From Diplonema papillatum (Eukaryota; Euglenozoa; Diplonemea; Diplonemida; Diplonemidae): a stretch of 64,000 nucleotides of DNA. Under the pieces are notes generated by a model. The model ran no database searches. It worked only from the letters and a program-made list of their open reading frames with translations, and was not told the origin of the DNA. The stretch spans positions 1 to 64,000 of the forward strand of contig JAPJBO010000594.1 in NCBI GenBank assembly GCA_030068145.1, in the 5' to 3' direction. This document shows positions 20,335-32,700 of this stretch, one piece after another (positions within the stretch are counted from its first letter, which is position 1; each line of letters opens with the position of its first letter). The translations under genes and the position numbers were made by a program.

Positions 20335-22835
20335 GAAGGACGCATGAAGACCCCATGAAGGACCCGTAAAGACCCCTTGAAGGACCCATAAAGACCCCAT
20401 GAAGGACACATACCTTGAAGGACCCATAAAGACCCCATGAAGGACACATACCTTGAAGGACCCATAAAGACCCATGAAGGACGCATAAAGACCCATGAAG
20501 GACGCATAAAGACCCATGAAGGACGCATAAAGACCCATGAAGGACGCATAAAGACCCATGAAGGACGCATAAAGACCCATGAAGGACGCATAAAGACCCA
20601 TGAAGGACGCATAAAGACCCATGAAGGACGCATAAAGACCCATGAAGGACGCATAAAGACCCATGAAGGACGCATAAAGACCCATGAAGGACGCATAAAG
20701 ACCCATGAAGGACGCATAAAGACCCATGAAGGACGCATAAAGACCCATGAAGGACGCATAAAGACCCATGAAGGACGCATAAAGACCCATGAAGGACGCA
20801 TAAAGACCCATGAAGGACGCATAAAGACCCATGAAGGACGCATAAAGACCCATGAAGGACGCATAAAGACCCATGAAGGACGCATAAAGACCCATGAAGG
20901 ACGCATAAAGACCCATGAAGGACGCATAAAGACCCATGAAGGACGCATAAAGACCCATGAAGGACGCATAAAGACCCATGAAGGACGCATAAAGACCCAT
21001 GAAGGACGCATAAAGACCCATGAAGGACGCATAAAGACCCATGAAGGACGCATAAAGACCCATGAAGGACGCATAAAGACCCATGAAGGACGCATAAAGA
21101 CCCATGAAGCACGCATAAAGACCCATGAAGGACGCATAAAGACCCATGAAGGACGACCCATGAAGGACGCATAAAGACCCATGAAGGACGCATAAAGACC
21201 CATGAAGGACGCATAAAGACCCATGAAGGACGCATAAAGACCCATGAAGGACGCATAAAGACCCATGAAGGACGCATAAAGACCCATGAAGGACGCATAA
21301 AGACCCATGAAGGACGCATAAAGACCCATGAAGGACGCATAAAGACCCATGAAGGACGCATAAAGACCCATGAAGGACGCATAAAGACCCATGAAGGACG
21401 CATAAAGACCCATGAAGGACGCATAAAGACCCATGAAGGACGCATAAAGACCCATGAAGGACGCATAAAGACCCATGAAGGACGCATAAAGACCCATGAA
21501 GGACGCATAAAGACCCATGAAGGACGCATAAAGACCCATGAAGGACGCATAAAGACCCATGAAGGACGCATAAAGACCCATGAAGGACGCATAAAGACCC
21601 ATGAAGGACGCATAAAGACCCATGAAGGACGCATAAAGACCCATGAAGGACGCATAAAGACCCATGAAGGACGCATAAAGACCCATGAAGGACGCATAAA
21701 GACCCATGAAGGACGCATAAAGACCCATGAAGGACGCATAAAGACCCATGAAGGACGCATAAAGACCCATGAAGGACGCATAAAGACCCATGAAGGACGC
21801 ATAAAGACCCATGAAGGACGCATAAAGACCCATGAAGGACGCATAAAGACCCATGAAGGACGCATAAAGACCCATGAAGGACGCATAAAGACCCATGAAG
21901 GACGCATAAAGACCCATGAAGGACGCATAAAGACCCATGAAGGACGCATAAAGACCCATGAAGGACGCATAAAGACCCATGAAGGACGCATAAAGACCCA
22001 TGAAGGACCCATGAAGGACGCATAAAGACCCATGAAGGACGCATAAAGACCCATGAAGGACGCATAAAGACCCATGAAGGACGCATAAAGACCCATGAAG
22101 GACGCATAAAGACCCATGAAGGACGCATAAAGACCCATGAAGGACGCATAAAGACCCATGAAGGACGCATAAAGACCCATGAAGGACGCATAAAGACCCA
22201 TGAAGGACGCATAAAGACCCATGAAGGACGCATAAAGACCCATGAAGGACGCATAAAGACCCATGAAGGACGCATAAAGACCCATGAAGGACGCATAAAG
22301 ACCCATGAAGGACGCATAAAGACCCATGAAGGACGCATAAAGATAAAGACCCATGAAGGACGCATAAAGACCCATGAAGGACGCATAAAGACCCATGAAG
22401 GACGCATAAAGACCCATGAAGGACGCATAAAGACCCATGAAGGACGCATAAAGACCCATGAAGGACGCATAAAGACCCATGAAGGACGCATAAAGACCCA
22501 TGAAGGACGCATAAAGACCCATGAAGGACGCATAAAGACCCATGAAGGACGCATAAAGACCCATGAAGGACGCATAAAGACCCATGAAGGACGCATAAAG
22601 ACCCATGAAGGACGCATAAAGACCCATGAAGGACGCATAAAGACCCATGAAGGACGCATAAAGACCCATGAAGCACGCATAAAGACCCCATGAAGCACGC
22701 AAAAAGACCCATGAAGGACCCATAAAGACCCATGAAAGACCCATGAAGGACGCATAAAGACCCATGAAGCACGCATAAATACCCCATGAAGTACGCATAA
22801 AGACCCATGACGGACGCATATAGACCCCATGAAGG
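20335..22835. repeat. 21-bp minisatellite (about 115 copies)
   Basis: Nearly perfect head-to-tail copies of a 21-bp unit, CCCATGAAGGACGCATAAAGA in plus orientation. Diverged units with CCC in place of CGC sit at both edges. Because 21 is a multiple of three and the unit lacks stops in three minus frames and one plus frame, very long artificial reading frames appear (up to about 950 codons). I do not call a gene. The homogeneity points to recent expansion or ongoing homogenisation. Confidence 0.97.
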
Positions 22836-22879
22836 ACCCATAAAGACCCCTTGAAGGACGCATACAGACCCCAAGAAGA

Positions 22880-22957
22880 GTTTCCGTTGCAGATTTATAC
22901 CGTCGGTCTAAATCTGCAAACCGGAGTTGGCCGGGAAAAAAAAAAAAAAAGAAAGTT

Positions 22958-22992
<35 letters not shown>

Positions 22993-23700
22993 GGTGTTCG
23001 AAGGAAATATAGGCGGGGGGTGTGGTGTTTGTAGCAGTGCTGAAGGTGCTGGAAGGCTGCTGAGCCTCCGCTGCTGCTAAGAATGTTGTTGTTAAGCACG
23101 GCGGTGCAGGTGCAGATACACCAACACCGTGGACCTATTATCATAGGAATCATAGGAAAACAGGTCCCCAGGTCCACCCTTTCAGCTGCCTGACGAGACT
23201 GTCTGTTTACGATTTTGACTGTTTTTGGAGCGCGTCCCCATGATATATCGCGTCCCAATAATATTATGGCGCCCAACCCCACAGGGAACCCAGAAGCATT
23301 CGGAAACACCCGAAATACTTGATCCAGACTGGTTGAAAAATGCCCGCAAAATGTGTCGCCAAACTGACGGGGTGACCATAATTGACCCATAAAGGACCCA
23401 AGAAGACCCCTCTTTTGCCGAACGAAGTTGTGGAGATGTGTCGGCTCCCCCAAGATGCCGTACATCGGCGAAAACGGCACCGAAGCACCGCCCAACCACC
23501 CCATAGTAACAGTCTAAATCTGCAAACCCCGGAAGCCTTCATATAGCCCTTTCTTGCTCTACGAGAACCCGATTCATGAACGGTCACACGGAGACCCTAA
23601 ACCTCCGGAATTTCAAGCGAACTTTACTCACCGGAACAGGGGTGTGGGGGGAGGGGGATTGAGAAGGCGTTCTGTGGCGAAAAGGTAGCCCGGGCGCCGT
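22880..23700. other. Spacer upstream of RPC3
   Basis: Contains A tracts (22,936-22,951 and 22,960-22,991) and a direct repeat GTCTAAATCTGCAAACC at 22,911-22,927 and 23,514-23,530. The repeat brackets about 600 bp without a recognisable gene; the bracketed piece may be an inserted element. A diverged piece of the 21-bp unit occurs near 23,385-23,412. Confidence 0.45.
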
Positions 23701-23733
23701 TGGTCCGGCGGCCGCAGCAGCAGCGGGGGGGCC

Positions 23734-26700
23734 ATGCCGGCTGATCAGCAGGCGCCCTGCGGCGACAAGCTCGCGCTGGCTTGCGATGTAGCGGAGCAGC
23801 ACTTCGGCACCGTCCCGAAGCTGGTGGTCGAACGCCTCCTCTACCAGGGGCCCGCGTCCGTCCAGCAGCTTGCGGCGTACTGCAGCAGTCACAGCGACCA
23901 AGGTATGCCGTTCTGCCAGCTGTTCCCTCTTTTGCTGCGGGAATGCTTCGTGCCCTTCACTCGGTGATGATCTTAACTGACAATGAAGTGAACGCGAAAG
24001 GAAGAAAGAAGAAGAAAAAGGCCGCTCCTGGTCCAGGTACGTGACGGTCAACCACAGCTTGCAAAGCTTGAGTCGGAGGCAGCACGATGCCACAACCCCG
24101 TCCGCTCTGCCCTGTGGCTGACCGTCTCGACGAGCTTGTGTTCAGCGCAAGCGCCAAGCCCCAAGGTGCGCCACGCCTTGGTGCTTTAGTTTGGGAAATC
24201 GGTAGCCACTTGACCCGTAGGCCCGTGGCTCTGCGAAAGGAAGAAAACTAAACGAATTGCACTTACGATGGGGTAACCCCCCGTTGCCGCTGAATGGTGT
24301 GACGGAGGGCGGGAACCCAGGGCCTCGCGCTGAACGCGGACACGAAAAACAAGACAAGCAAACCGGTGTGGGTGGGTGGGAACTTGTTGTCCGATTCCTT
24401 TGAATCCGGTGCCCAACACCTTCCTAGAGAGTGGTTCGTTACGCGCTTGGCATTCCCGCGATGGATCGACGGCACCGGCCCCAGCTTCAGCTGACACTAT
24501 TTACGCACTTAACCATGGTTGAGTTGTAGGGGGCCTTCTCCCCGTGACGGATTTGCCTGTGCTCTAGTAGCGCGGGTGGTCCTGACGAACAGCCGCCTGA
24601 CACACCAGACTCGCTCTGCTGTCCTGTCTGCAGATACTCAGGTTCCGCGCTGACGATGGTCCGCCTTAGAGGACCGAACACGGCGCGAGAGCACGTGTCG
24701 GTATCCATGGTGTTTTTGCCCGTCGTGGCCAGGGTTAATTTTGTGCGCTGCCAGGCGTCTTCTGCGGTGGCGAGGTGCCCGACCGCTGTTGTGTTTCAGG
24801 GTATTTACAGGGTGGTCGTGTATCGAGCAAGCTTTTACCCTTATGCTCTGCGCGAGATTTCTGTTCCCGCTGAGCTTGCCTTAGGACACCTGCGTTAACG
24901 TGTAACACCAGCCAGACTCCCCACCTGACCGGTGTCTCCAAACGAGGATTCGCGAGCCGAAGACCCGTAACCCCACAAGGGAGCAGCTGCCGTCTTCCCA
25001 TCATTGGATAAGTCATCCCTGCAGTACGTTGCCCGACACCGGGTGGCGTGCACGGCGTTTTTGTCCGACTGTCGGCGATGCTTTCCCAGCTTCGGCTGAC
25101 ACCATTTGCGCACTTAACCGTGGTCAAGAGACGGACTGAAAGCATAGACACATAGATAGCTCAACGCATCTGCAGAATAACACGAAAGCCTCTGGCAAAG
25201 ACCCGGTTTCACATTTCTTCGATGTCCCTACCGGTGATGGTGCTGCCGATGTTGCCTTTTTTACGGTAACAAGCTTGCTTGACTATATCAAAAAAGTGTC
25301 TCACACAAGTCTGGTGCCAGCACCCGCGGTAATTCCAGCACCAATGGCGTATATTAATGCTCTGCCGGAGCCGATTGGCTCTGAGGACACGTGCGGGATT
25401 GTCAGTGCGGGTCAGGTCTCAGTGGAATGTGACTTCTGAGTGTCTGTCGTCGTCGGGAACCACGTGTCCAGTGCCGTTGCGCCCGACGCGCCTTGTCGTT
25501 TCCTCCCTTCCCTTCGGACAAGGCTGGCAATCTGCCCCGAAGCGGATCTCTCCCCCGAAGAGAGACTGGAAGGGAGTTCGTGCTCCGCCTGGTCCATCTG
25601 TTCGATTCCTCCCAGCTAGTTTTCCAGACTCCGCAAAAGCTTCAAGCTGCGCCTCCTTTTCGTTATCCCGAGAGCAGCCAAAACATCGGCGATTTCCGCG
25701 TTGAAGGCCAGTCGGTCTACCCCTGTAACCCCGAACAGACTCTGCGCATTCTCGCGGGAACTGGCTCTCTGCGCTTGTCGTCTTGCATCGATTGCATTTT
25801 TATCTGAAATTACCGTAAGCAGAAAAAAGTCGGACCGGAAAAATGTGTTGAACCCGAAATATGTTGGACCGGACAAAAGTTGGACCGCACGACGACTAAA
25901 ACAGTTGGACCATTTTGTCCGGCCCAACTTATTTCCGCCCAGGCACGTATCCACTGAGGCGGTTGGACCGATGGGCATGAGGTAACAAAATGTTCCTTGA
26001 CAAATGGGTAGTCAGGCGCGAGAGATGCGTTGGGGTTCTTCTTGAGCGTATACCGAGATCGTCACTATTGGCGGCTCATACTTTTTCCTACACTGTCAGC
26101 CAACCTCGGTTTGCACTCTGCATTTTTGCGTTTTGCACTCTACCAACGCAATGGGACAGACGGTGGATGCATTTTGGTCAACCCTCGGCACTGACCAACC
26201 GCAACCGGTCGCGATCAAACATCCTTCCACGCAAGGAAGAGCTTGTGATTACCTACCACAGGGCCATGGCTACCAATGGCTGGACCATGGCCAGGGTGCT
26301 TCGTTGCGAGTTGCTGGAGGGGACACAGCGGGTTACGCAGTGCCGCGCAGTGTTCGGGAACTCCTGGCGGCGGGCCCATGCGCGACTTTCAAACTACGGA
26401 GTGGAGCGAGTGCTGTTCAGTGGCCAGCCGCGAAATTTCACCAAGTACACAGGACCCCCCCGAAAAAAGTTGGACCGCCAGAGCCCAAAATAGGTGAGTT
26501 GGACCATTTTGTCCGGTCCAACTTATTTCCGTTTACGGTAGCTATTTTGCGTATTTTGTCATGTGAAGATTTTCCAGTGTATTTTTACCAGAAATCTTCG
26601 TTTTCATTACAGAAATATTCAAGCCCCACAGAAATAGTCGAAAGGGAAGACTTTGAAATTGTTTCAAAGTAATCAGCGTCCTCTACAACTGAGTCACATC

Positions 26701-29700
26701 CACTTACAGATTTGTCTGCGAAGCGAACTGTCTTCTTCGTGCGCAAGGTTCGGTTGTTGGAGGGATATTCCCCGGTGATTATCTTTGCTTCCGACAGATC
26801 GCCCCACCTCTCCTTCGAGTCCGTCTCAACCTGGAGGCGATACTATTGTCCGCCGCCCGGCTCGCGCTTGGCTGGAACACTTCATTCACAAGACAACACA
26901 CAACACACAAAACTACGCAATTATTCTTTTTTTTTTTTTGGTTGAGTGGGATAAACACGCAGTCATTTTCCCTCCGAGGTTTTATTGTCGCAAACGAATC
27001 CCCGTGTGCAGCGGGCGGTGCCCACGGCACACGACACCAATCATCCATGCGGAGCATCAAGCTCGTGTAACAGCCAGCGCACACGTATCAGGCTGCCACA
27101 CAAACCCACATCATCGGACACACACACGTATCAGGTTACCACACAACGCACATACACCCTCTTCCTCACGGGCCCCGACGCACGCCGCGTCCTCCTCCAA
27201 ACCCTCACTGTCGTTTCCCTCCACTCTCTCTCTCTCTCTCTCCGCATGTGATGCGAAGAAGCTAGGTTCGTCACGGCAGCCATCCCAGTGAAGGGAAATA
27301 AAATATACGCACCTGCTTTGTAGGAAATGCTTGAGGAGACTGCCAGTTGCGATAGATCAAAGGAGGTAAATGTGCTGTGGTAAAGCGAGGGCCTGTCGAC
27401 CAACGGGCGAGCGCGTGCGCCTCGAAGGTGCCGGAACCGAAGCCGCGGCCTCAGGGCCCACAACCAACAAATCGGACGCCACCACCGAACGGTGAACGTG
27501 CAAAAGGGACGGACGGCGCCTGCTCCCAGCGGAAGCGCGGACGCGACGAGCAAGCAGGTGGGAGCGCCCGCAAGAAGCCGAAGCCGCAGCAGCCGCCTCT
27601 GAACGAGAAGCGCACCCCAAAAGTGGACAGCCCACAACCGAAGCGGAGCCGCGAAGACGAGCAGGCTAAGGAGTCGAGATCTCGGCCGCGGAAACAACCT
27701 GCGAGAGAGAAAAGGAAGTGCGCCGAATCATCTGATTCCTCGTCATCAAACTGCACATCGGACGTGAATCGCGCACGGGAGACAAACAGTACGCGGGACA
27801 AGAAGCGACCGAAGCATGTGCAAAGAGGTAGTCTGTAGCGGCTTGTGCAGTCTATCGACACAGATTGTGACTGCGTAACAAGTTCAAACTACTACTACTA
27901 CTCCTCTAATCCGTGCCTCGTAACCCACAGCCGCCGAGCAACACGAAACCACCCAGAAGAAAAGCCAGGCACCGGGATCTTCCTGACGAGCACGCAACCC
28001 GATGAACATAATCAAGAGTCGAAGATTCGCGTCGAAACTTCCTGGCTTTTCACGCCGTAGCAGAACGACCACACCCTACCAAATCCCAAACACCCCCTAA
28101 ACGCGTTAGGGGACTTCACAAGGTTTCACAACGGAGTGACACATCACCCGAAACGAGCGGCACCCTCTCACACTCTTTCTCAACCCCCTCAACACCCAAG
28201 CCTCTACGGTCAACCGGTGACTTTAAAATACCGACCTTCTAATCCACAAATAACGCTACAAGTTGACACAGTTTCCGTTCACAAATTCCGCACAAAATTT
28301 TGACACAATTTCTCCGCACGACAAAGCTCTGACAGCCGCACCCGCAGGCCTTTACAACGCGCAGCGCCTGCGTGCGATGATTGTGCTGATCCACCACGGC
28401 CTGGCCCACTTCGAAGTGGCCGCGCCGCCTGTCTACTACTGCCTGCCCGGCGCGGTCCTGATGCGCCTGCGGCACCCGATGCTCGTCCAGCATGCGCAAG
28501 CCCTCTTCGGCGACGCGCACTGATCACGAAGCGCATCCTGCACCGCGGCCCCCGCCCTGCTTGACGTCCTGATCAACGACCCCTGCACGCATTTGCTCGA
28601 GAAGCCGAGTCGCTCAGGTCAGCGCTCAAGGCCATGATGCATGCACAAGTTGTGACACACAGTTTCAGCACAGCAAAAATCTGACACAGTTTCCGTACAA
28701 AAACCGACACAATTTCCGTTCACAATTCCCGCACAAAATTCTGACACAATTTCTCCGCACGACAATGTTCTGACAGAATACCGCACCCGCAGGCCTTTAC
28801 AATGCGCAGCGCCTGCGGCGTGCGATGATTGTGCTGATCCATCACGGCCTGGTCCACTTCAAAGTGGCCGCGCCGCCTGTCTACTACTGCCTGCCCGACG
28901 CGGTCCTGATGCGCCTGCGGCACCCGATGCTCATCCAGCAGGCGCAAGCACTCTTCGGCGACGACGGCGCTCTGATCACGAAGCGCATCCTGCACCACGG
29001 CCGCCTGACCGCTCCTGCCCTGCTTGATGTCTTGATCAACGACCCCACCTCGCCCTGCACGCATTTGCCGCAGGATCGGCTCGAGAAGAAGATCGAGTCC
29101 TTGAAGTCAGCGCTCGAAGCCATGATGCACAACAATTTCGTCGAGTATTGCCCTCGGCCACTTCTCGCGGCGCAGGACACCGAGAACACCCTCGAAGGCA
29201 TGGCCAACAGGGAGGCCGCGAAGCAAAGGGGGGGTAAGGTCGGAGGAGCGAAGCGGAAGCGGGAGGAGGCCGAGGCGAAGCTCGGGAAAAAGCCGACCGG
29301 CCAAATGCTCGGCCGGTTCGGAGACGAAGAGGACGAGTGGGGGCTGCCGCAGGTGAAGAAGGAGCACCCGCCCGACAAGGACAAGGACGGCGTGGCCAAA
29401 GCGGACGGGGCGCCGGGCGCCGCGGCGTCCGCCAAAGGCGGCGGCAAGGCGCAGCGGGAACTACGAGTCAACTTCGTGCAGTTCCTGCACCACCTGCGGC
29501 AGAAGGAGTGCAGCGAAGTCGTCCGCAGGCTGGTCAACGAGCACGCGGCGCTGCTCGTCGACACCTTCATGAAGTTCCCGCAGAAGGTGTACATGGTTCT
29601 CCCATCGGAGGATGAGGTGTGTGTTTTGCTTCCACTAAACCGTCTTGTCGTGGCAACCGGGATATGGTGCGGCCACGTCTTATATCCAGCCAATCGACGA

Positions 29701-32700
29701 CGGCCAGCCAACGCACCGCAAAGCCGGGCACAACCACACAAGCACACAGAGCACCAATGCAAAACAGCGCGTACAAAAATTCAAGCGCACTTTAACTCTA
29801 GAAACCGAAGCGTACAACTGGATTGATATGCGTTGGTATGACGTGCGTACCAGCGCATGCCCACACCAACGCATCAGGGGGGTCGAATAATAACACCTGT
29901 GTTATTATTCGATTTGTCAAATACCTAGCCCCCCCCGTGCACAAGATGGATAAAAACTCGGGTTTTGGCGGTATCCATCTTAAACACGGGGGCACTGTAG
30001 ACTGCAGTGTAGTCACTTTGCACAGGGGTACCTCACTACCGTGTTTAAGATGGATTGGCATTCTCGCCCGTTATCCATCTTAATCAAGGGGGTTTGGCTG
30101 CACGGGGGGGGCTAGGTACTAAAAAAAAACGCTAATCCAAACAACTTCCGCCGGTAGAGGAAACCTCCCTAAAGAAACCAACTGCCTTCGGGTGGGCTAG
30201 TCTGACACTTGCTGTCGTCGGGGGGGGAAAAACAAAAAGTTCCGGGTAGCCGAACAGTAGCAGGATCAAGTAGTGGTAGTGTGTTTAGGCAACCAGACGT
30301 GTGTCAAATAACTGTTATGAGCCGGTCCGTCCCTATCTCTTGAAACTGCATCGAAGTGCCTGCCGCTGTTTATCACAGTGAATCACGGTCCACCACGGTC
30401 TTTCAGGTCCATCCCTAGTCCCCAGAGCTGCATCGAATTGCCCGGTGCTGTATTCTTCGGTCTATCACGGTCTATCAAGAGGGGATGGACCGGCTCATGT
30501 TAGTATTCGACCCTCCCTTTGCCCGCGTATCACACGAATGCCTCTCAGCGCGAAGGCGTACCGACCACACACCAAATTCATATCAGCGTATTTGCATACC
30601 AACGCACGCCAATCCATATCAACACATTGTCATACCTAGGCACGCCAATCCATATCAACACATTGTCATACCTAGGCACGCCAATCCATATCAACACATT
30701 GTCATACCTAGGCACGCCAATCCATATCAACACATTGTCATACCTAGGCACGCCAATCCATATCAACACATTGTCATACCTAGGCACGCCAATCCATATC
30801 AACACATTGTCATACCTAGGCACGCCAATCCATATCAACACATTGTCATACCTAGGCACGCCAATCCATATCAACACATTGTCATACCTAGGCACGCCAA
30901 TCCATATCAACACATTGTCATACCTAGGCACGCCAATCCATATCAACACATTGTCATACCTAGGCACGCCAATCCATATCAACACATTGTCATACCTAGG
31001 CACGCCAATCCATCTCGACACATGTTCATACCAAAGCACCATGCATACATTTTTGCATATCAGCACATTGTCGTACCAACACACGCCACATCCCTGTAAC
31101 ACATGTGCTTACCAACGCGTCAGTCACTCGTTCACATTCCACTCGACAACCCGCAGATTGACAGCGAGAGCTACTGCATACCAGCGTTCCCCCGGTACTC
31201 GCCACCCACCCGACTTGATTCCGTTGCGCACACGCTCACACACTCGGAAGTGCAGCGGCGCCTGCCGGAGCTGATCGCATCGTTGGAGACCAGCGTGCCG
31301 CACATAGGCAGCCACTCGATCCTCAAGAAGATGTCGAGCACGAATTACGCCGTAAACATGGTATGCCTCGCCGCAAGACGCATGGGATGCTTTGTGCACT
31401 TCACTCGTTGGCGATCTTGACTGACAATGAATTGAACGCGAAAGGAAGAGAGAAGAAAAAGGCCGCTCCGGGTGCAGGAGCCGGACGGTCGACCACAGCT
31501 TGCAAGGCTTGAGTCGGAGGCAGCACAGTGCCACAACCCCGTCCGCTCTGCCCTGTGGCTGACCGTCTCGATGAGCTTGTGTTCAGCGCGAGCGCCAAGC
31601 CCCAGGGTGCGCTACGCCTTGATGCTTTAGTTTGGGAAATCGGTAGCCACTTGACCCATAGGCCCGTACCGCCGAACACGTGAAGCTTGGCTCCCGTATA
31701 GCAGGCTTTCCCTGGTACCTACGAGCGCGGAAGAAAACTAAACGAGTTGCGCTTACGATGGGGTATCCCCCGAGATAGCCGCTGAATGGTGAGAGAAACA
31801 GGCTAGCCCAGGAGGTCGCACCACCCCAAACCTTTTGTATTCCGATTCCTTTGGAATCCGGTGCCCAACACCTTCCTAGTGAGTGGTTCGTTACGCGCAT
31901 AGCATTCCCACGATGAATCGACAGCCACGGGGCAGGATCCTGTGTGCCCTTGTGCATGAATTGCCGCATAGCTAGTTTCTGTCCACGCACTAAACCAGGA
32001 AGTACCACCCCCCAAAAAAGTTGTTGTTGCTTCACCTACTCGACTACCAGCCTCAATGGTCAACCGGAGACCCCAAGACACCGAACCTGCGAACCACAAT
32101 AAAACGCAAAAAGTTGTTGTTGCTTCACCTACTCGACTACCAGCCTCAATGGTCAACCGGAGATCCCAACACACCGAGCCTGCGAACCACAATAAAACGC
32201 AAAAAGTTGCGCACCGACCTCATCAGAGGCCTTGTTTAGGAGCGCCGCTTGGAGGCTCTCTCTCGAGGAGGGCCAGCACGCCCACGAGGACACCTGCAGG
32301 TGAGTGGGCGCGGCCACCACACCGTTTGACTTGGTTTTACATGAGCGCCAGCTTGGAAGGAAATGCTCGACAAAGCTGCCAGGCAAAGAACCGAAAGTAT
32401 CCAAACTACCTCACCCGCACAGGAAGCCATCTCCGAAGCGCTGCTCTCCGCGCAGATGGAGTGCGTGCTTGGCGAGAAGTTCGGTGTGCTCGGGCGGAGG
32501 ATCTTCAAGATCCTGCTGAACAAAAAGGTGCTCGAAGAGAAGGAGATCATCAGCAACGCCCTCGACTCCGAAGCCGAGGTGCGGAAAAAGCTGTACCGGA
32601 TGAAGTCGACTGGGTACCTTCAAGTCCGTGACGTCCCCACCACCGCCGACAACAACCCGATGAAGACCCTGTACCTGTGGCACGTGCCCGTGAACTTCGT

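Noticed and set aside
20004-22874. Minus-strand reading frames of 840-956 codons and a plus-strand frame of 245 codons
   Set aside because: They are products of a 21-bp tandem unit lacking stops; the three minus frames encode rotations of the same heptads and share no start context or family.
23182-23587. Small minus-strand frames upstream of RPC3
   Set aside because: No family resemblance, overlapping frames of similar length, and a repeat-bracketed location.
30605-31100. Open frames of 174-251 codons across the 36-bp repeat
   Set aside because: The repeat period is a multiple of three and the stretch lies in an RPC3 intron between two well-supported exons.
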